Shown one piece after another: positions 16,111 through 25,967 of a DNA stretch of 64,000 nucleotides. The position numbers and the translations under genes are program-made. Origin of the DNA: Alkaliphilus serpentinus. Lineage in GTDB: Bacteria > Bacillota > Clostridia > Peptostreptococcales > Natronincolaceae. Location: NCBI RefSeq assembly GCF_009017255.1, contig NZ_WBZB01000011.1, positions 1 to 64,000 of the forward strand. The letters run 5' to 3'. The first letter of the stretch is position 1. The number at the start of each line of letters is the position of its first letter. The notes beneath the pieces are model-generated. The model was not told where the DNA came from and made no database searches. It saw only the letters and a list, made by a program, of their open reading frames with translations.

Positions 16111-18291
16111 ATGATTATAAAGCAATTGGCAAAGGAGTTTCAGTTAAAGGAATCTCAAGTAAAAAGTACCGTTGAGCTTATTGATGAAGGAAATACCATT
16201 CCCTTTATTGCCCGTTATCGAAAAGAAATAACAGGGGGACTAAGTGATGAGGTTTTAAGGGATCTTCATGAAAGGCTTATTTACTTAAGAAACCTTGAGG
16301 GAAGAAAGGAAGAGGTTATTCGATTAATTGATGAGCAAGGAAAGCTTACAGAAGAGCTAAGGGAAGAAATTTTAGCAGCAGAGGTTTTACAAAGAATAGA
16401 GGACCTATACAGACCCTATCGACCGAAGCGAAGGACTAGGGCAACCATAGCTAAGGAAAAGGGCCTTGAGCCACTGGCAGAGCTCATAATAAAACAAGAG
16501 CTGTTAAGTGGAGATATAGAAGAGTTGGCAAAACCCTTTATAAATGAAGAATTAGAGGTGCATACGATAGAAGATGCATTAAATGGAGCAAAGGACATTA
16601 TTGCTGAGATGGTCTCGGATGATGCAGAATATAGAGAAAAAATTAGAGAGTTGAATATGAAGAAGGCTGTAGTTCATAGTGAAGCGGTAGATCCAGAAGA
16701 GAAAACTGTTTACGAAATGTATTATAGCTTCAGTGAAGCTGTAAATAAAATTGCCAATCATAGAATATTGGCTCTAAATAGAGGTGAAAAGGAGAAAAAG
16801 CTTAAAATAAAGCTTAATAGCCCTGATGAGGAGATCACACAATTTTTGATGTCGGCGGTAGTTACCAATAAAAAAGCCATAACCACTGAGGTTTTAGTTG
16901 AAGCTGTTGATGACGCTTACAAAAGATTAATAGCACCCTCCATTGAAAGGGAGATTAGAAATATCCTGACGGAAAGGGCAGAAGAGGAAGCTATCAAGGT
17001 ATTTGGAAAGAATACAAAGCCATTGCTTTTGGTGCCACCTGTTAAAAATGTAAGGGTTTTAGCCATCGACCCTAGTTTTAGGACAGGCTGCAAGCTTGCA
17101 GTTCTTGATGAAACCGGTAAGCTTCTAGATTATGCTACAATATATCCCAATGAGCCTCAGAACAAAGTAGAGGAAGCGAAGAAGGTCATGAAGGCATTAA
17201 TTGAAAAATATGATATAGATGTGATACCCATTGGGAATGGAACAGCCTCACGAGAAACAGAGCTATTGGTTGCAGATATGATAAAGGAAATTAAAAAGAC
17301 CCTTTATTATACCATTGTTAGTGAAGCTGGAGCATCGGTTTATTCTGCCTCAAAACTGGCCACAGAGGAATATCCAGATATCGATGTATCTATAAGAGGA
17401 GCCATCTCTATTGGTCGCAGGCTACAAGATCCATTAGCTGAGCTGGTGAAGATAGACCCTAAAAGCATTGGTGTTGGTCAATATCAACATGACTTAAATC
17501 AAGGGAAACTAGGAGAAACCCTTAAGAATGTAGTAGAGGATTGCGTTAATAGCGTGGGTGTTGATTTAAACACAGCAACTCCTTCTCTCCTTCAATATGT
17601 TTCAGGGATATCCTATGCCGTAGCTAAAAATATTGTTAAACATAGAGAAGATCATGGAAAGTATAAAGCCAGGGGCCAGCTAAAGGAAATAAAGCGATTG
17701 GGAGACAAAGTTTTTCAGCAGTGTGCAGGCTTTTTAAGAATTTCAGATGGAGAAAATCCTTTAGATAATACAGCAGTCCATCCCGAATCCTATGAAATAA
17801 CTATGCAGCTTATTGAAAAACTAGGATATACTACTGACGATATAAGAAATGGACAACTCAGAAACATTGAAGATAGGATCATGGAATATGGTGGAAAAAA
17901 TGCTAAGGGTATAAGTTCTCAGATCAAACTATTGGCGGAAGAACTTCAGGTAGGAGAACTTACTTTAAAGGACATTATTGAAGAACTAAAAAAACCTGGA
18001 AGGGACCCTAGGGAGGAGATGCCTAAGCCTATATTCAGGAGTGACGTTTTAAAGATGGAGGATTTAAAGCTAGATATGATTATGACAGGAACCGTAAGAA
18101 ATGTTGTTGACTTTGGGGCCTTTGTGGATATTGGTGTTAAACAGGACGGGTTGGTTCATATATCCCAGCTAAGCGATAAATTTGTAAAGAATCCAATGAG
18201 TGTGGTTTCTGTTGGAGATGAAGTTAAGGTAAAAATTATTGGGTTAGATATTGAAAGAGGAAAGATATCCCTAAGTATGAGGAATCTATAG
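16111..18291 (+). CDS. tex: Tex family transcription accessory/RNA-binding protein
   Basis: About 726 residues. Order of domains: N-terminal helical Tex domain (QLAKEFQLKESQVKSTVELI, NTIPFIARYRKEITGGL), YqgF-like RNase H fold near 313-450 (VRVLAIDPSFRTGCKLAV), helix-hairpin-helix near 500-560 (NTATPSLLQYVSGI), and an S1 RNA-binding domain at the end (TGTVRNVVDFGAFVDIGVKQ, DGLVHISQLS). Tex binds nucleic acids and affects transcription in several bacteria. Starts at 16084 and 16102 are also in frame; 16111 best fits the usual N-terminus and the GGAAGGG site. Confidence 0.93.
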   Translation: MIIKQLAKEFQLKESQVKSTVELIDEGNTIPFIARYRKEITGGLSDEVLRDLHERLIYLRNLEGRKEEVIRLIDEQGKLTEELREEILAAEVLQRIEDLYRPYRPKRRTRATIAKEKGLEPLAELIIKQELLSGDIEELAKPFINEELEVHTIEDALNGAKDIIAEMVSDDAEYREKIRELNMKKAVVHSEAVDPEEKTVYEMYYSFSEAVNKIANHRILALNRGEKEKKLKIKLNSPDEEITQFLMSAVVTNKKAITTEVLVEAVDDAYKRLIAPSIEREIRNILTERAEEEAIKVFGKNTKPLLLVPPVKNVRVLAIDPSFRTGCKLAVLDETGKLLDYATIYPNEPQNKVEEAKKVMKALIEKYDIDVIPIGNGTASRETELLVADMIKEIKKTLYYTIVSEAGASVYSASKLATEEYPDIDVSIRGAISIGRRLQDPLAELVKIDPKSIGVGQYQHDLNQGKLGETLKNVVEDCVNSVGVDLNTATPSLLQYVSGISYAVAKNIVKHREDHGKYKARGQLKEIKRLGDKVFQQCAGFLRISDGENPLDNTAVHPESYEITMQLIEKLGYTTDDIRNGQLRNIEDRIMEYGGKNAKGISSQIKLLAEELQVGELTLKDIIEELKKPGRDPREEMPKPIFRSDVLKMEDLKLDMIMTGTVRNVVDFGAFVDIGVKQDGLVHISQLSDKFVKNPMSVVSVGDEVKVKIIGLDIERGKISLSMRNL

Positions 18292-18314
18292 GTTGTAACA
18301 AAATAAATCATAGT

Positions 18315-18360
18315 AAATTCCATGGCTTAATCATCATATAAATTAACCATGGAATTTTTT
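18315..18360 (+). terminator. Terminator after tex
   Basis: AAATTCCATGG and CCATGGAATTT form an 11-bp stem with a TTTTTT tail. The rest of the 18292-18529 gap holds only a small TAGATGAG/CTCGTCTA hairpin (18391-18410) of unknown meaning. Confidence 0.8.
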
Positions 18361-18529
18361 CATATGGTTTTTTATAAATAATGGAACTTTTAGATGAGTT
18401 TGCTCGTCTAGTATATGTAGACTGATAGGACTATTTTATGCTATAAAGGCAGGAATTCTAGTTTTTCTATTGAACTTGTAGAAATATAGAAAAAAAGATA
18501 ATAATTAGGGATTAAAAGGGGATTGTACT

Positions 18530-19018
18530 ATGGAGAATATGCCGATGAATGTTGTTATATTGGGTTCAATACCAGAAGCTACATTGGTATTACTAATGGG
18601 CTTAGCCTTACTTGGTATCAGAGGAAATTGGAAAAAGGTTCTGATAATTGGCATAATACAGGGGGTTTTATCCTATTTTACTCGACGGTATTTACTCTTT
18701 GGGATGCATACCGTAACCCTATATCTGACAATGACGCTGTTAACCTGGTTAATCATTAAAACCAATATACTTGTTGCAGCTATTGCCAGTGCCTTAGGAA
18801 TGATTATCAACAGTTTGATTGAAGGAGTTCTTCTAAGCATCATCATTAACTTTACTGCTATTACCCTCCCAGAAATATTATCGCGAGACTGGTTGAGGAT
18901 TGCGGTTACTACACCAAAACAAATTGTTTTGCTTATACTGGTATATCTCTGCCTGAAATATAGCTTTACACTAGATGAAGATATACACATATTTAAAAGG
19001 ATTAAGGAAAGGGCCTAA
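18530..19018 (+). CDS. Unidentified membrane protein
   Basis: 162 residues, mostly hydrophobic, with about five membrane segments and short charged loops (GIRGNWKK, RRYLLFGMH, SRDWLR) and a basic cytosolic tail (KRIKERA). The layout resembles the sensor membrane portion of some Firmicute histidine kinases, but no kinase domain is attached. I do not recognise a specific family. It stands alone between the tex terminator and the FMN riboswitch and shows a GGGG ribosome site. No role inferred. Confidence 0.65.
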   Translation: MENMPMNVVILGSIPEATLVLLMGLALLGIRGNWKKVLIIGIIQGVLSYFTRRYLLFGMHTVTLYLTMTLLTWLIIKTNILVAAIASALGMIINSLIEGVLLSIIINFTAITLPEILSRDWLRIAVTTPKQIVLLILVYLCLKYSFTLDEDIHIFKRIKERA

Positions 19019-19077
19019 ATAATCTATTGATTTTAGAAGAATTTAGGTATATAATTACATTAATAGAATATGGTATA

Positions 19078-19192
19078 TATTCTTCAGGGCAGGGTGAAAT
19101 TCCCGACCGGCGGTCAAAATCCGCGAGTCGATTTAATCGATTGAACTGGTGAAATTCCAGTATCGACAGTAAAGTCTGGATGGGAGAAGATT
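19078..19192 (+). promoter_or_regulatory. FMN riboswitch (RFN element)
   Basis: All hallmark blocks are present: CTTCAGGGCAGGGTGAAATT, CCCGACCGGCGGT, CGCGAG, ACTGGTGAAATTCCAGT, CGACAGT and AAAGTCTGGATGGGAGAAGA. It binds FMN and should switch off ribU when flavin is plentiful. Confidence 0.97.
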
Positions 19193-19210
19193 TTGAAGCA
19201 TGCTTTTTTG

Positions 19211-19240
19211 CGCCTGAAGAAATCTTTAGGTGTTTTTTTA
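19211..19240 (+). terminator. Riboswitch-controlled terminator of ribU
   Basis: CCTGAAGA and TCTTTAGG pair and are followed by a T-run, just downstream of the FMN aptamer. This is the expression platform: transcription attenuation before ribU. Confidence 0.75.
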
Positions 19241-19282
19241 TTACATAAAACACCTTATACAAAACTTTAGGAGGTTATATTT

Positions 19283-19894
19283 ATGGAGAGAGCTTCTAGT
19301 TATGGTTTTAAAACAAAGTTTACTACTAGAACCATGGTGAAGGTAGCTGTGTTATCGGTTTTAGCTTATATGTTAATGATGTTGCAATTTCCTATTCCAC
19401 TATTTCCTGCCTTTTTAAAGGTAGATTTAAGTGATGTACCGGCCTTAGTAGGGGGCTTTGCATTAGGTCCTGTAGCAGCTGTAGCCATCCAGCTGGTGAA
19501 GGTGTTGTTGTTCTTTATCACTAGAAGTGAAACTGGAGGAGTAGGTGAACTAGCAAACTTTATCATAGGTGTGTCTTATATATTACCAGCAACCCTAATA
19601 TACCAAGCTAGAAAAGAGAAGAAGTTTGCTATTATTGGTGGAATAACTGGAACCATTACGATGGCTATTGTGGGCGCTTTGGCAAATATCTATATTCTAA
19701 TACCCTTTTACGCAAACTTTATGCCAATTGATGCAATAGTAGCTATGGGAACTGCAGTGAACAGCAATATTAACTCTATAAGTACCTTAGCTTTATATGC
19801 AATTACTCCCTTTAACTTATTAAAAGGTACAATAATCACAGTGGTAACATTGTTAATTTACAAGAAAATATCACCGATATTAAAGAATAAGTAA
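19283..19894 (+). CDS. ribU: Riboflavin ECF transporter S component RibU
   Basis: 203 residues, six membrane segments. It holds the S-component features LKVDLSDVPALVGGFALGP and ELANFIIG, matching RibU, which binds riboflavin and docks on the shared EcfAAT energy module. The FMN riboswitch directly upstream fixes the substrate. N-terminal ~18 residues are a charged cytosolic extension (MERASSYGFKTKFTTRT). No ECF module genes are in the window. Downstream palindrome plus ten T's may serve as terminator. Confidence 0.93.
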   Translation: MERASSYGFKTKFTTRTMVKVAVLSVLAYMLMMLQFPIPLFPAFLKVDLSDVPALVGGFALGPVAAVAIQLVKVLLFFITRSETGGVGELANFIIGVSYILPATLIYQARKEKKFAIIGGITGTITMAIVGALANIYILIPFYANFMPIDAIVAMGTAVNSNINSISTLALYAITPFNLLKGTIITVVTLLIYKKISPILKNK

Positions 19895-19906
19895 AATAAT
19901 ATTAAA

Positions 19907-19975
19907 TGAAGAATGTTAAATGTTGAATGTTGAGTTAATGAAGAAATTTGCTTAGGCAAATTTCTTTTTTTTTTA
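19907..19975 (-). repeat. Composite repeat, copy 4, acting as terminator
   Basis: GAATGTTAAATGTTGAATG heptamers lead to the palindrome GAAATTTGC/GCAAATTTC (19943-19964), followed by a ten-T run. In reverse it matches the repeat unit at 14239-14300. The T-run makes it a plausible terminator for ribU. Another heptamer scrap, TTCAACATTTAACATTCAAC, lies at 20108-20127; the rest of the gap to 20263 shows nothing else clear. Confidence 0.55.
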
Positions 19976-20263
19976 CCCAGTAAACCCTAGCTATTGATTG
20001 AAAGCCTTTAGCTGTTGGAATAACAATATTAAAACATTTTACCCCTATTAAATAAGTTAGTTGATTATAGATTAGGGTTCGTTGCTTTTTTTATAAGACT
20101 GTTGGTAATAATTCAACATTTAACATTCAACATTGTCTTCTATATCTATATTTATTCCCGTCATTGGCTATAATGTAGAAAATATGAAAAAAGGATGGAA
20201 TTAACAGGGAACTATGCTACAATAGAATATTGAAGAGAGAATAATAATTTAGTAGGTGAATTT

Positions 20264-20719
20264 ATGAATTGTATAGAAGTAAAAGGATTAGAAAAAACCC
20301 AAGAAATAGCCCTCAAGCTAGGACAGAGCTTAAGAAGGGGAGATATCATATGCCTAACAGGTGACTTGGGTGCAGGAAAAACCACCTTTACCAAAGCCCT
20401 TGCTATGGGCCTAGGGGTAACTGATACAGTAACAAGTCCAACCTTTACCATCATTCAAGAATATGAAGGTAGACTTCCCCTATATCATTTTGATGTATAT
20501 AGAATAGATGATCCTCAGGCAATGGAGGATATTGGTTTTGATGAATATTTATTTGGCGATGGAGTTTGTGTAATAGAGTGGGCTAATATTATTAAGGAGC
20601 TAATACCTAACAATAGCTTATGGATAGAAATCTTGGTTAATGGTGAAGAAGAGAGACGCATATACTTTAACTACAGTGTTGGGTACGAAAAAATAATTGA
20701 GGAGCTGTTGAAGATATGA
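20264..20719 (+). CDS. tsaE: tRNA t6A biosynthesis ATPase TsaE
   Basis: 151 residues, the usual small P-loop protein. Walker A GDLGAGKTTFTKALA sits near residue 33, followed by SPTFTIIQEYEG and the DVYRIDD motif. TsaE is the ATPase of the TsaBDE complex that makes N6-threonylcarbamoyladenosine at tRNA position 37. It overlaps tsaB by 4 bases (ATGA), so the two are translationally coupled; tsaD lies 11 kb away. Confidence 0.96.
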   Translation: MNCIEVKGLEKTQEIALKLGQSLRRGDIICLTGDLGAGKTTFTKALAMGLGVTDTVTSPTFTIIQEYEGRLPLYHFDVYRIDDPQAMEDIGFDEYLFGDGVCVIEWANIIKELIPNNSLWIEILVNGEEERRIYFNYSVGYEKIIEELLKI

Positions 20720-21423
20720 AATTACTAGCACTGGATACTTCATCAATGGTGGCTACAGTAGCCATTATGGAGGAGGATAAACTTATAGCAGAAACGGTTT
20801 TAAATCACAAAAAGACCCACTCAAGTCAATTGATGCCATTAATAAAAGAGGCCTTGGATAACTGTGGATTAACACCGGCGGATATTGATTATTTTGCTGC
20901 CTCCCTAGGTCCAGGTTCCTTTACGGGCTTAAGAATAGGCATTACCACAATTAAAGCAATGGCACAGGCATTGAATAAACCTGTTGTAGGAGTCTCAACC
21001 CTTGATGCCTTGGCCTATAATCTACCCTGTAGCGAAGGAATCCTCTGTCCGATCATAGATGCACAAAGGGATAATCTCTACACAGCTAGATATAAGTGGA
21101 AAAAACAGGAACTCAATAGAATCTCTGACTATGACATATTACATATAGATGAACTTATAGATGTTCTAAATAATCAGAATGAAAAGATCATCTTTTTAGG
21201 AGATGGTATAAATCAGTTTCAACAAATTTTAGAAGGCAGCTTAAAGGAGAAGGCTCTCTTCCCCCACAATGCCCTTTCCATTCCTAGGGCTTCTTCAATA
21301 GGGGGCTTGGCCTTAATACAAATTAAGGAAGGGAATGTACAGAAGGCTGAAGAACTCCTTCCTATATACATGAGAAAATCACAAGCAGAAAAGCAATTTG
21401 AAGAAAGAATGAGGGAAAAGTAA
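20716..21423 (+). CDS. tsaB: tRNA t6A biosynthesis scaffold TsaB
   Basis: 235 residues. N-terminal ASKHA fold with LLALDTSSMVATVAI, HSSQLMPLIKEAL and the conserved SLGPGSFTGLRIG motif. TsaB is the catalytically inactive partner that dimerises with TsaD. It overlaps tsaE at its start and is followed 3 bases after its stop by rimI, the standard tsaE-tsaB-rimI order of Firmicutes. Confidence 0.96.
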   Translation: MKLLALDTSSMVATVAIMEEDKLIAETVLNHKKTHSSQLMPLIKEALDNCGLTPADIDYFAASLGPGSFTGLRIGITTIKAMAQALNKPVVGVSTLDALAYNLPCSEGILCPIIDAQRDNLYTARYKWKKQELNRISDYDILHIDELIDVLNNQNEKIIFLGDGINQFQQILEGSLKEKALFPHNALSIPRASSIGGLALIQIKEGNVQKAEELLPIYMRKSQAEKQFEERMREK

Positions 21424-21426
21424 AGG

Positions 21427-21873
21427 ATGGAGTCTTGTATAATTAGAGGCATGAAGCTTTCGGATATAAATCAAGTTGCCAAAATTGAAGAGGCCTGCTT
21501 TGCAGTTCCTTGGACCAAGGCAGCCTTCGAAAAGGAAATAAGGAGTAATCTGTTGGCTAAATATTATGTAGTATTAATAGACGACAAAATTGTAGCCTAT
21601 GGGGGTATGTGGCTAATAATGGAGGAAGCCCATGTCACCAATATTGCGGTAGATCCATTGGAGCAGGGTAAGGGTTTTGGTAGAAGGTTGACAGAAGAGA
21701 TGATAGAAGAAGCCAAAGCAATGGGAGCCCTAAAGATTACCCTTGAGGTTCGAAAAAATAATGTCGTAGCTCAGAATCTATATAAAAGTTTAGGGTTTTT
21801 ACCCTGTGGAATAAGGCCTGGCTATTATAGTGATAATGGAGAGGATGCAATCATCATGTGGAAGGATTTATAG
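21427..21873 (+). CDS. rimI: Ribosomal-protein-S18-alanine N-acetyltransferase
   Basis: 148 residues, GNAT fold. The acetyl-CoA pyrophosphate loop EQGKGFGRRL (about residues 77-87) follows the strand VTNIAVDP, and the tail has NVVAQNLYKSLGF and RPGYYSDNGEDAIIM, all typical of RimI. It acetylates the N-terminus of S18 in well-studied bacteria. Third gene of the tsaE-tsaB-rimI unit. Confidence 0.92.
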   Translation: MESCIIRGMKLSDINQVAKIEEACFAVPWTKAAFEKEIRSNLLAKYYVVLIDDKIVAYGGMWLIMEEAHVTNIAVDPLEQGKGFGRRLTEEMIEEAKAMGALKITLEVRKNNVVAQNLYKSLGFLPCGIRPGYYSDNGEDAIIMWKDL

Positions 21874-21982
21874 ATATAAAAAAATTATTTTTTATAACTA
21901 TAAACTTTTCAACGAATTATACGTAAAAATCTATGAAGTGTATTTTAAAAAAAATTATGATTGAAATATGAGGAGGCTCAAT

Positions 21983-23227
21983 ATGACTAAAAAGGGAAAG
22001 AAGAGATTGATAACTGTTATTGTTATCCTTTTGGTACTAGGGGGAATTTCAGCAGCTGCCGTATCTGCATCTAAAGGGTCAAAGGCGGGTATTACTGTTG
22101 ATGCTATAACCATTGATAAGGGTGACATTTTTGTTAAGGTTCCAGCTAATGGAGTGTTGGAAGAGGTTGAAAAAACAATGATATTCCATGAAGGGAATAG
22201 TAGAGTCGAGACAATTGAGGTTGAAGTTGGAGATACGGTGGAAGAAGGCCAAGTACTAGCAACTCTAGATACAGCTGAAATGGGTAATCAACTTGAAATA
22301 GCTGAAGTTCAGTTGGAAATGGAAAGAATTAGTTTAGTAAAGCTAGAAGAAGCCAGGGTGGAGGCTATGAAGGATCTAGAGAAAAATATACAGGATGCAG
22401 AGGCCCTATTAGAAAGAAACAAAGAGATTTATAACAGCGGTGGGATTTCTAAGGTGGAACTTGAAAACAGTGAGAAGAGCTACTCAGAGCTTATGGATAC
22501 ATATCAACAATATGAAGAGAATAGTGATTCTATGTACTTTGATATAGAGAGATTAAAAAAGCAGATTAGGGTATCAGAGCTCAATATTCAGGATATTAAA
22601 AGGAATATAACTAAAATGGAAGAAGCTATTGTTGCTACGGTTTCTGGTACCATTACCCAGGTGAATCTTCAACAAGGAGCAATTACGAATCCTGCCCAGC
22701 CTGGATTTGTAATATCTGATACGAATAATCTTGAGATCCAAATACATGTAAACGAATATGACATTAATAAGGTGAAGTTGGGGCAAAAGGTTGAGATAGA
22801 AGCAGAGGCATTACCATCGGTTGTATTCAATGGCGTTGTTGAAAAAATCTCACCTGTCGCAACCAGAATGGCATCTGGTCAAACCAGTGAAACCGTTGTA
22901 TTGGTGACAATTAAGGTTTCAGATCAGCACGAAATGCTTAAACCAGGATTTTCAGCAAAGACTCGAATTATCAGCGAAGAAAAATTGGATACAATTGTCG
23001 TACCCTTTGACTCAATTGTATATGAGCAAGATAACCTAGAAGTGAAATATGTTTTTGTAGTTGCAAATGATAAGCTGGAGAAAAGAGAGATTAAAACAGG
23101 AGTTGAATCTGATTTCCACGTGGAAGTAGCTGAAGGCTTAGAGGTAGGAGATAAGATTGTTCAAAGACCCACCACCAGCCTTAAAGAGGGAACAACCGTT
23201 ATGGTACGGGAAGTAGAAAATAAATAA
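21983..23227 (+). CDS. Efflux adaptor protein, MacA/HlyD-like
   Basis: 414 residues. One N-terminal membrane anchor (IVILLVLGGISAAAVSA), a split lipoyl/barrel-sandwich domain (residues ~45-90 and ~215-255), a coiled-coil hairpin between them (~90-200), then beta-barrel and membrane-proximal domains. This is the adaptor of a MacAB-type ABC exporter; in Gram-positives such proteins work with the permeases and ATPase encoded next. ATG 21983 follows AGGAGG; the upstream ATG at 21968 overlaps it. Confidence 0.88.
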   Translation: MTKKGKKRLITVIVILLVLGGISAAAVSASKGSKAGITVDAITIDKGDIFVKVPANGVLEEVEKTMIFHEGNSRVETIEVEVGDTVEEGQVLATLDTAEMGNQLEIAEVQLEMERISLVKLEEARVEAMKDLEKNIQDAEALLERNKEIYNSGGISKVELENSEKSYSELMDTYQQYEENSDSMYFDIERLKKQIRVSELNIQDIKRNITKMEEAIVATVSGTITQVNLQQGAITNPAQPGFVISDTNNLEIQIHVNEYDINKVKLGQKVEIEAEALPSVVFNGVVEKISPVATRMASGQTSETVVLVTIKVSDQHEMLKPGFSAKTRIISEEKLDTIVVPFDSIVYEQDNLEVKYVFVVANDKLEKREIKTGVESDFHVEVAEGLEVGDKIVQRPTTSLKEGTTVMVREVENK

Positions 23228-23244
23228 GCAAGGAAGGTAGTCCT

Positions 23245-24450
23245 ATGAATTTCCTAGAGAATATTCGTTTAGCCCTATCCTCCATTAAAGCCAGTAAAAT
23301 GAGAACATTTTTAACAATGCTTGGGATAATAATTGGCATTGCGGCGGTTGTAACAATATCGGCCATTGGAAATGGAGGAAAGTATCAAATTCAAAAGAGT
23401 CTTGAACAGTTTGGCACCAATAGATTAATGGTGTATATGAATTGGAATGACCAGAAAAGCTTTAGTAGTCGGGATTATTTAACCGATAGGGATGTCGAAG
23501 CAATAAGGAACATAAAAGGTATAGAGGCAATATCACCAATTTACGAGGATTATTCTTCCTTAAGAATTTTAGATAAAACCATAGATGTGATATTGATAGG
23601 CTCCAATAGCGAAACAGATGTAATAAACAATGTTGAAATGATATCAGGAAGATTTATTTCCCAACAGGATGTGGATAATCATAACTACTCTATTGTAATC
23701 TCTCAAAAAGAAGCAAAGGAGCTATTTGGTCAACAGGATGTTTTGGGTGAGAAGGTAACCATGAACTCCTATGTAGGACCTGTGGATTTCACAATTGTGG
23801 GGGTTTATCATCACGAGGATAGCCCCTTTGGCGGAAATGTCAATGGGGGAAGGGGTCAAATATATGTACCCATAAAAACCATTATGAGGCTTTACAATCA
23901 GACCACCTACTATGGAATTAACTTAAAAATAGAGGATCGTAATGAGATGGATGCCATTGGTCAACAGGTATTAGCCCTGTTAAATAGATTACACAATAGC
24001 CAAGACAAATACATGACTTTTAATCTTGAGGAGGCTATGGAGACAGTTAATGGTGTTATTTCCACCATTACAATGGTCCTAGCCATGATAGCAGGAATAG
24101 CCCTTCTAGTTGGTGGCATTGGTATAATGAATATCATGTTGGTTACTGTAACAGAAAGAATCAGGGAAATAGGTGTAAAGAAGGCCATAGGAGCTAAAAG
24201 ACAGGTCATATTGTTACAGTTTTTAACAGAATCCGCACTAATCTCATTAGTGGGAGGAATAGTGGGTATAGTACTTGGTTTTGCCTTTGCCAGCCTAGCT
24301 TCAGCCCTATTAAAGATGCCACCACAGATAAGCATCGCCGAGGTACTATTGGCTGCTGGTTTAGCAATATTTGTGGGAATATTGTTTGGCGTCTATCCAG
24401 CCAGTAGAGCTTCTAAGTTAGATCCTATTGAAGCACTAAGATATGAGTAA
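23245..24450 (+). CDS. ABC transporter permease, MacB-like (first)
   Basis: 401 residues. Architecture of the MacB/FtsX superfamily: N-terminal membrane helix after KMRTFLTMLGIIIGIAAV, a large extracytoplasmic MacB_PCD domain (~50-270), and three C-terminal helices with GGIGIMNIMLVTVTERIREI and KKAIGAKRQVILLQFL. The ATP-binding part is a separate protein (25968). It is about 400 residues, as is the second permease, so the two likely form a heterodimer. Confidence 0.9.
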   Translation: MNFLENIRLALSSIKASKMRTFLTMLGIIIGIAAVVTISAIGNGGKYQIQKSLEQFGTNRLMVYMNWNDQKSFSSRDYLTDRDVEAIRNIKGIEAISPIYEDYSSLRILDKTIDVILIGSNSETDVINNVEMISGRFISQQDVDNHNYSIVISQKEAKELFGQQDVLGEKVTMNSYVGPVDFTIVGVYHHEDSPFGGNVNGGRGQIYVPIKTIMRLYNQTTYYGINLKIEDRNEMDAIGQQVLALLNRLHNSQDKYMTFNLEEAMETVNGVISTITMVLAMIAGIALLVGGIGIMNIMLVTVTERIREIGVKKAIGAKRQVILLQFLTESALISLVGGIVGIVLGFAFASLASALLKMPPQISIAEVLLAAGLAIFVGILFGVYPASRASKLDPIEALRYE

Positions 24451-24477
24451 TGATAGAAAGTAATGAGGATGATAAAA

Positions 24478-25683
24478 ATGGTACTAATAGAAATTTTGAA
24501 GGTATCTGTTCAAAATATATGGTCTAATAAAATGAGGTCTATCCTTACAATGCTGGGCTTAATCATCGGAATAATGGCTGTAGTTATTATCACCACCTTA
24601 GGAAATGCAGCTCAGGCTGATATTTATAGCGCTTTTAATGAAGAGGGTAAGGGTAAGATTAATATCAACTTAAATTACAACACAGAAAGACCTGTTCAAT
24701 ATAGAGACTTCTTTACAGAGGATGATGTTTCAGCTGTAGATAGCCATGAAGATGTACTGGCAGCTTCCGCGGAAATTACTAGATGGGTTACCCTAAACTA
24801 CGGAAATGAAGAGACCACCATAAATCTATTAGGGGTCAACAGTAATTACAACGAGGTTGAAAGCATTGAGGTGTCTAGGGGTAGATTCCTAACAGAAGAG
24901 GATGTTAGGGGTAGAAGAAATGTGATTATTATTGATGAACGTACCGCAATGACTTTATTTGATACCTTAGATTGTATAGGTGAAAAGATCAGCGTGACAA
25001 CAGGATATTTTACAGCCGAGCTAATGGTGGTTGGTGTCGATAAGCTTTCAGATTCGGCTATTTTAAATATGGCTATGGGTAACTACGGCTATGGGTATAC
25101 ACCGATAACCATTGCATCCAGAATGTATTACACAGATCGTTACCCAAGACTAATGGTTCATGTAAATGAGCTAGTGGATGTTGATTCAGCAGGGGGAAGA
25201 ATACTAACCCTTCTTGAAAGAAGAAATAAAGACTCTGAAATATATCGAGTGAGTAATCGAGAATCAGAGTTTAAACAGGTTAATCAAGTAATAAACACTT
25301 TAACCACAATTATATCAGGAATTGCAGCCATTTCCCTTCTAGTTGGAGGAATTGGTATTATGAACATTATGCTGGTTTCGGTAACGGAAAGAACTCGAGA
25401 AGTGGGAATTAAAAAAGCTATTGGGGCCAAAAGGGGCGTAATTCTATTGCAGTTCCTGCTGGAGGCGATCATATTGTCGGTTTTAGGTGGATTATTGGGT
25501 CTAGCCATTGGCTCGGCCATAGGGTATGGTATGGTTAGTATGTTCAAACTCCCCTTTATCATATCAAGCAATAGTATTACAATGGCCTTTATCTTCTCCA
25601 TTTTAGTTGGAGTGATATTTGGTGTTTATCCAGCCAATAAAGCCTCTAAGATGGATCCGATTAATGCCCTAAGGTATGAGTAG
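24478..25683 (+). CDS. ABC transporter permease, MacB-like (second)
   Basis: 401 residues, a paralogue of the preceding gene: same N-terminal NKMRSILTMLGLIIGIMAVV, same C-terminal GGIGIMNIMLVSVTERTREV and PANKASKMDPINALRYE. The extracytoplasmic domains differ, as in a heterodimeric exporter. I prefer ATG 24478 (GAGG at 24465) over ATG 24463. A terminator-like hairpin at 25844 separates it from the ATPase gene, unusual for this system. Confidence 0.88.
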   Translation: MVLIEILKVSVQNIWSNKMRSILTMLGLIIGIMAVVIITTLGNAAQADIYSAFNEEGKGKININLNYNTERPVQYRDFFTEDDVSAVDSHEDVLAASAEITRWVTLNYGNEETTINLLGVNSNYNEVESIEVSRGRFLTEEDVRGRRNVIIIDERTAMTLFDTLDCIGEKISVTTGYFTAELMVVGVDKLSDSAILNMAMGNYGYGYTPITIASRMYYTDRYPRLMVHVNELVDVDSAGGRILTLLERRNKDSEIYRVSNRESEFKQVNQVINTLTTIISGIAAISLLVGGIGIMNIMLVSVTERTREVGIKKAIGAKRGVILLQFLLEAIILSVLGGLLGLAIGSAIGYGMVSMFKLPFIISSNSITMAFIFSILVGVIFGVYPANKASKMDPINALRYE

Positions 25684-25893
25684 GGAAAGATCAGAGATTA
25701 AGTAATAAGGAATAGGTAATAGGTGAAAGACCAGTGAAAAGTGAAAAGTTAAAAATGAAAAGTGAAAAATGAAAACAGGAAATTAGAAAATATGCAGATA
25801 ACCAACAGCTTGTCTGTTGTGTTAGTCCCTTAGTTAGAAATCGATAATTCATTACAATCATTTTATGGTGATACATGAATTATGAGATTTTTT
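25684..25893 (+). repeat. AATAGGT/GTGAAAA low-complexity tract plus terminator
   Basis: AATAAGGAATAGGTAATAGG and GTGAAAAGTGAAAAGTTAAA tracts fill 25695-25775, the same low-complexity type seen at 54385 and 53015. At 25844-25883 ATAATTCAT pairs with ATGAATTAT and a T-run follows, a plausible terminator for the macA-permease operon. Confidence 0.5.
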
Positions 25894-25967
25894 ACTTCCT
25901 TAAATAAAGCATATCAAATTAACCAGTGAGTTAATTAGTGAAAATCCCTTGCTGGGAAGGGAAAGGA

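Noticed and set aside
18523-18759. 78-codon frame overlapping the start of the membrane protein gene
   Set aside because: Wrong frame relative to a hydrophobic, well-initiated gene at 18530-19018.
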